Source: Gammaproteobacteria bacterium
GTDB lineage: Bacteria > Pseudomonadota > Gammaproteobacteria > Eutrophobiales > Eutrophobiaceae
Reading direction: 5' to 3'
Assembly (NCBI GenBank): GCA_003250975.1
Contig: QKIY01000002.1
Location: forward strand, 62,001 to 126,000
Length of the DNA: 64,000 nt
A program made the translations under genes and the position numbers. The notes below the pieces were generated by a model, which had not been told where the DNA came from, did not search any database, and saw only the letters and a program-made list of their open reading frames with translations. Below are positions 63,346-64,000 of the stretch, in pieces; positions within the stretch are counted from its first letter, which is position 1, and each line of letters opens with the position of its first letter.

Positions 63346-64000
63346 ATGGCTGACAATATACGTACTGTTAAACACGCCACGTGCACATTCTGCGGCTGTG
63401 TCTGTGATGATATGGAGCTTACCGTAGATATGGACAAGAAGGTAATCACCAAGGCCAAGAATGCCTGTGTTCTCGGTCGTGCCTGGTTCGCGGAGCATCA
63501 CATAGAAGATCGTCCTGCTGCAATGATCGACGGCAAAGAGGTGACCGTTGAAGAGGCCATCGAGGAAGCGGCCCAAGTCCTGGCCGGGGCCAAATTCCCG
63601 ATCACTTACGGTCTGAGTGATACTACTTGCGAGGCGCAACGCCAGGCCGTCGCCATCACCGATATCATCAGAGGTACTTTGGATACTACAACTTCCGTCT
63701 GCCATGGTCCCTCCGGCTTGGCCTTCCAGGGAGTCGGGGAAAGTACCATGTCACTGGGAGAGGTCAAGAACCGTGCTGACCTGGTGATTTACTGGGGAGG
63801 TAATCCGGCTGAATCACATCCCCGCCATTTTCGATATGCTGTAACTCCCAAGGGGATGTTCATCCCCAACGGCAAAAAAGACCGGACTGTGGTGATGATC
63901 GATGTCAGGAAGACACCCAGTGCACCCGTGGCCGATATTCTGATACAGATCAAACCGGGTAAGGACTTCGAACTGCTCTGGGCACTGAGGGCCAAGGTCA
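63346..64000 (+). CDS. fhcB: Formylmethanofuran dehydrogenase subunit B (FhcB/FmdB), 3' end beyond window
   Basis: The frame from ATG 63346 stays open to the window edge (218 codons visible). A 4Fe-4S motif is complete: Cys13-x2-Cys16-x3-Cys20 (CTFCGCVCDD) with Cys41. Cys119-His120 in TSVCHGPSG falls at the position of the Mo/W-ligand cysteine of archaeal FwdB. The gene begins 36 bases after the D-subunit gene. In Methylobacterium the FhcB subunit is reported to lack these redox sites; here they are present. The other subunits (A, C, Ftr) would lie to the right. Confidence 0.9.
   Translation, partial: MADNIRTVKHATCTFCGCVCDDMELTVDMDKKVITKAKNACVLGRAWFAEHHIEDRPAAMIDGKEVTVEEAIEEAAQVLAGAKFPITYGLSDTTCEAQRQAVAITDIIRGTLDTTTSVCHGPSGLAFQGVGESTMSLGEVKNRADLVIYWGGNPAESHPRHFRYAVTPKGMFIPNGKKDRTVVMIDVRKTPSAPVADILIQIKPGKDFELLWALRAKV

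Noticed and set aside
1-64000. CRISPR arrays, insertion sequences, prophage genes, rRNA genes
   Set aside because: No regularly spaced repeats, transposase, integrase, phage structural gene or rRNA signature was seen; only one tRNA was found.

Overview
The window looks like a chromosomal segment of a gammaproteobacterium with moderate to low GC and methylotrophic or C1-dissimilating capacity. The gammaproteobacterial reading rests on the family types seen (HdfR-like LysR regulator, PpiC-type parvulin, HtpX, TrhO, FNR with the enterobacterial-type cysteine spacing, NrdA with two ATP-cones as in Pseudomonas, YjdF). The C1 reading rests on the dense tetrahydromethanopterin (H4MPT) and methanofuran gene island from about 51 kb to the right edge. 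I cannot name the genus.

Layout. 0-7.5 kb: partial DUF3775 gene, archease-RtcB RNA ligation pair behind an FNR-like box, PolX (pol beta + PHP), and a Lon-like protease followed by a tandem universal stress protein. 7.5-12 kb: GAF histidine kinase and FixJ-type regulator, then a four-cysteine FNR protein and an MscS channel; the operator-like sites suggest a FixLJ-FixK-like loop. 12-24.4 kb: mixed housekeeping and signalling genes (two GGDEF proteins, glutamine amidotransferase, SRAP protein, OmpA-family lipoprotein, GT10 glycosyltransferase, tRNA-Cys, YjdF, MFS exporter, PpiC, TrhO) with several strong hairpins and one candidate small RNA. 24.7-34.2 kb: MoxR/CoxE-like pair, HtpX, HdfR-like regulator, a response regulator-GGDEF-EAL protein, and a three-gene membrane operon containing MgtE with a separate soluble MgtE-like CBS protein. 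34.3-41 kb: the Anbu (ancestral proteasome-like) neighbourhood, with circularly permuted ATP-grasp, alpha-E, transglutaminase-DUF2126 and Anbu. 41.2-49.2 kb: orphan molybdopterin oxidoreductase, tandem CDGSH protein, DUF547 protein, and nrdAB behind a textbook NrdR operator pair. 49.2-51.3 kb: a small hypothetical gene, a frameshifted DUF3592 gene and an MltF-like transglycosylase.

51.3-64 kb is the most interesting part. One minus-strand set encodes methanofuran-type cofactor assembly (MfnD-, MfnF- and MfnE-like proteins with PabB). A plus-strand HisA-like gene of unknown role follows. A second minus-strand run encodes RFAP synthase, MtdB, an ATP-grasp ligase, Mch, a RimK-like ligase, a CitG-like protein and Fae. 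Divergent from it is a plus-strand pair: an FmdD-type molybdopterin-binding subunit and the start of an FmdB/FhcB subunit. Formaldehyde would enter through Fae, be oxidised by MtdB, cyclised by Mch and pass to the formylmethanofuran complex. The B subunit keeps the 4Fe-4S cysteines and the presumed Mo/W-ligand cysteine, and a D subunit is present. This suggests a redox-active formylmethanofuran dehydrogenase rather than the non-redox Fhc hydrolase known from Methylobacterium. That is the best candidate here for an under-described system.
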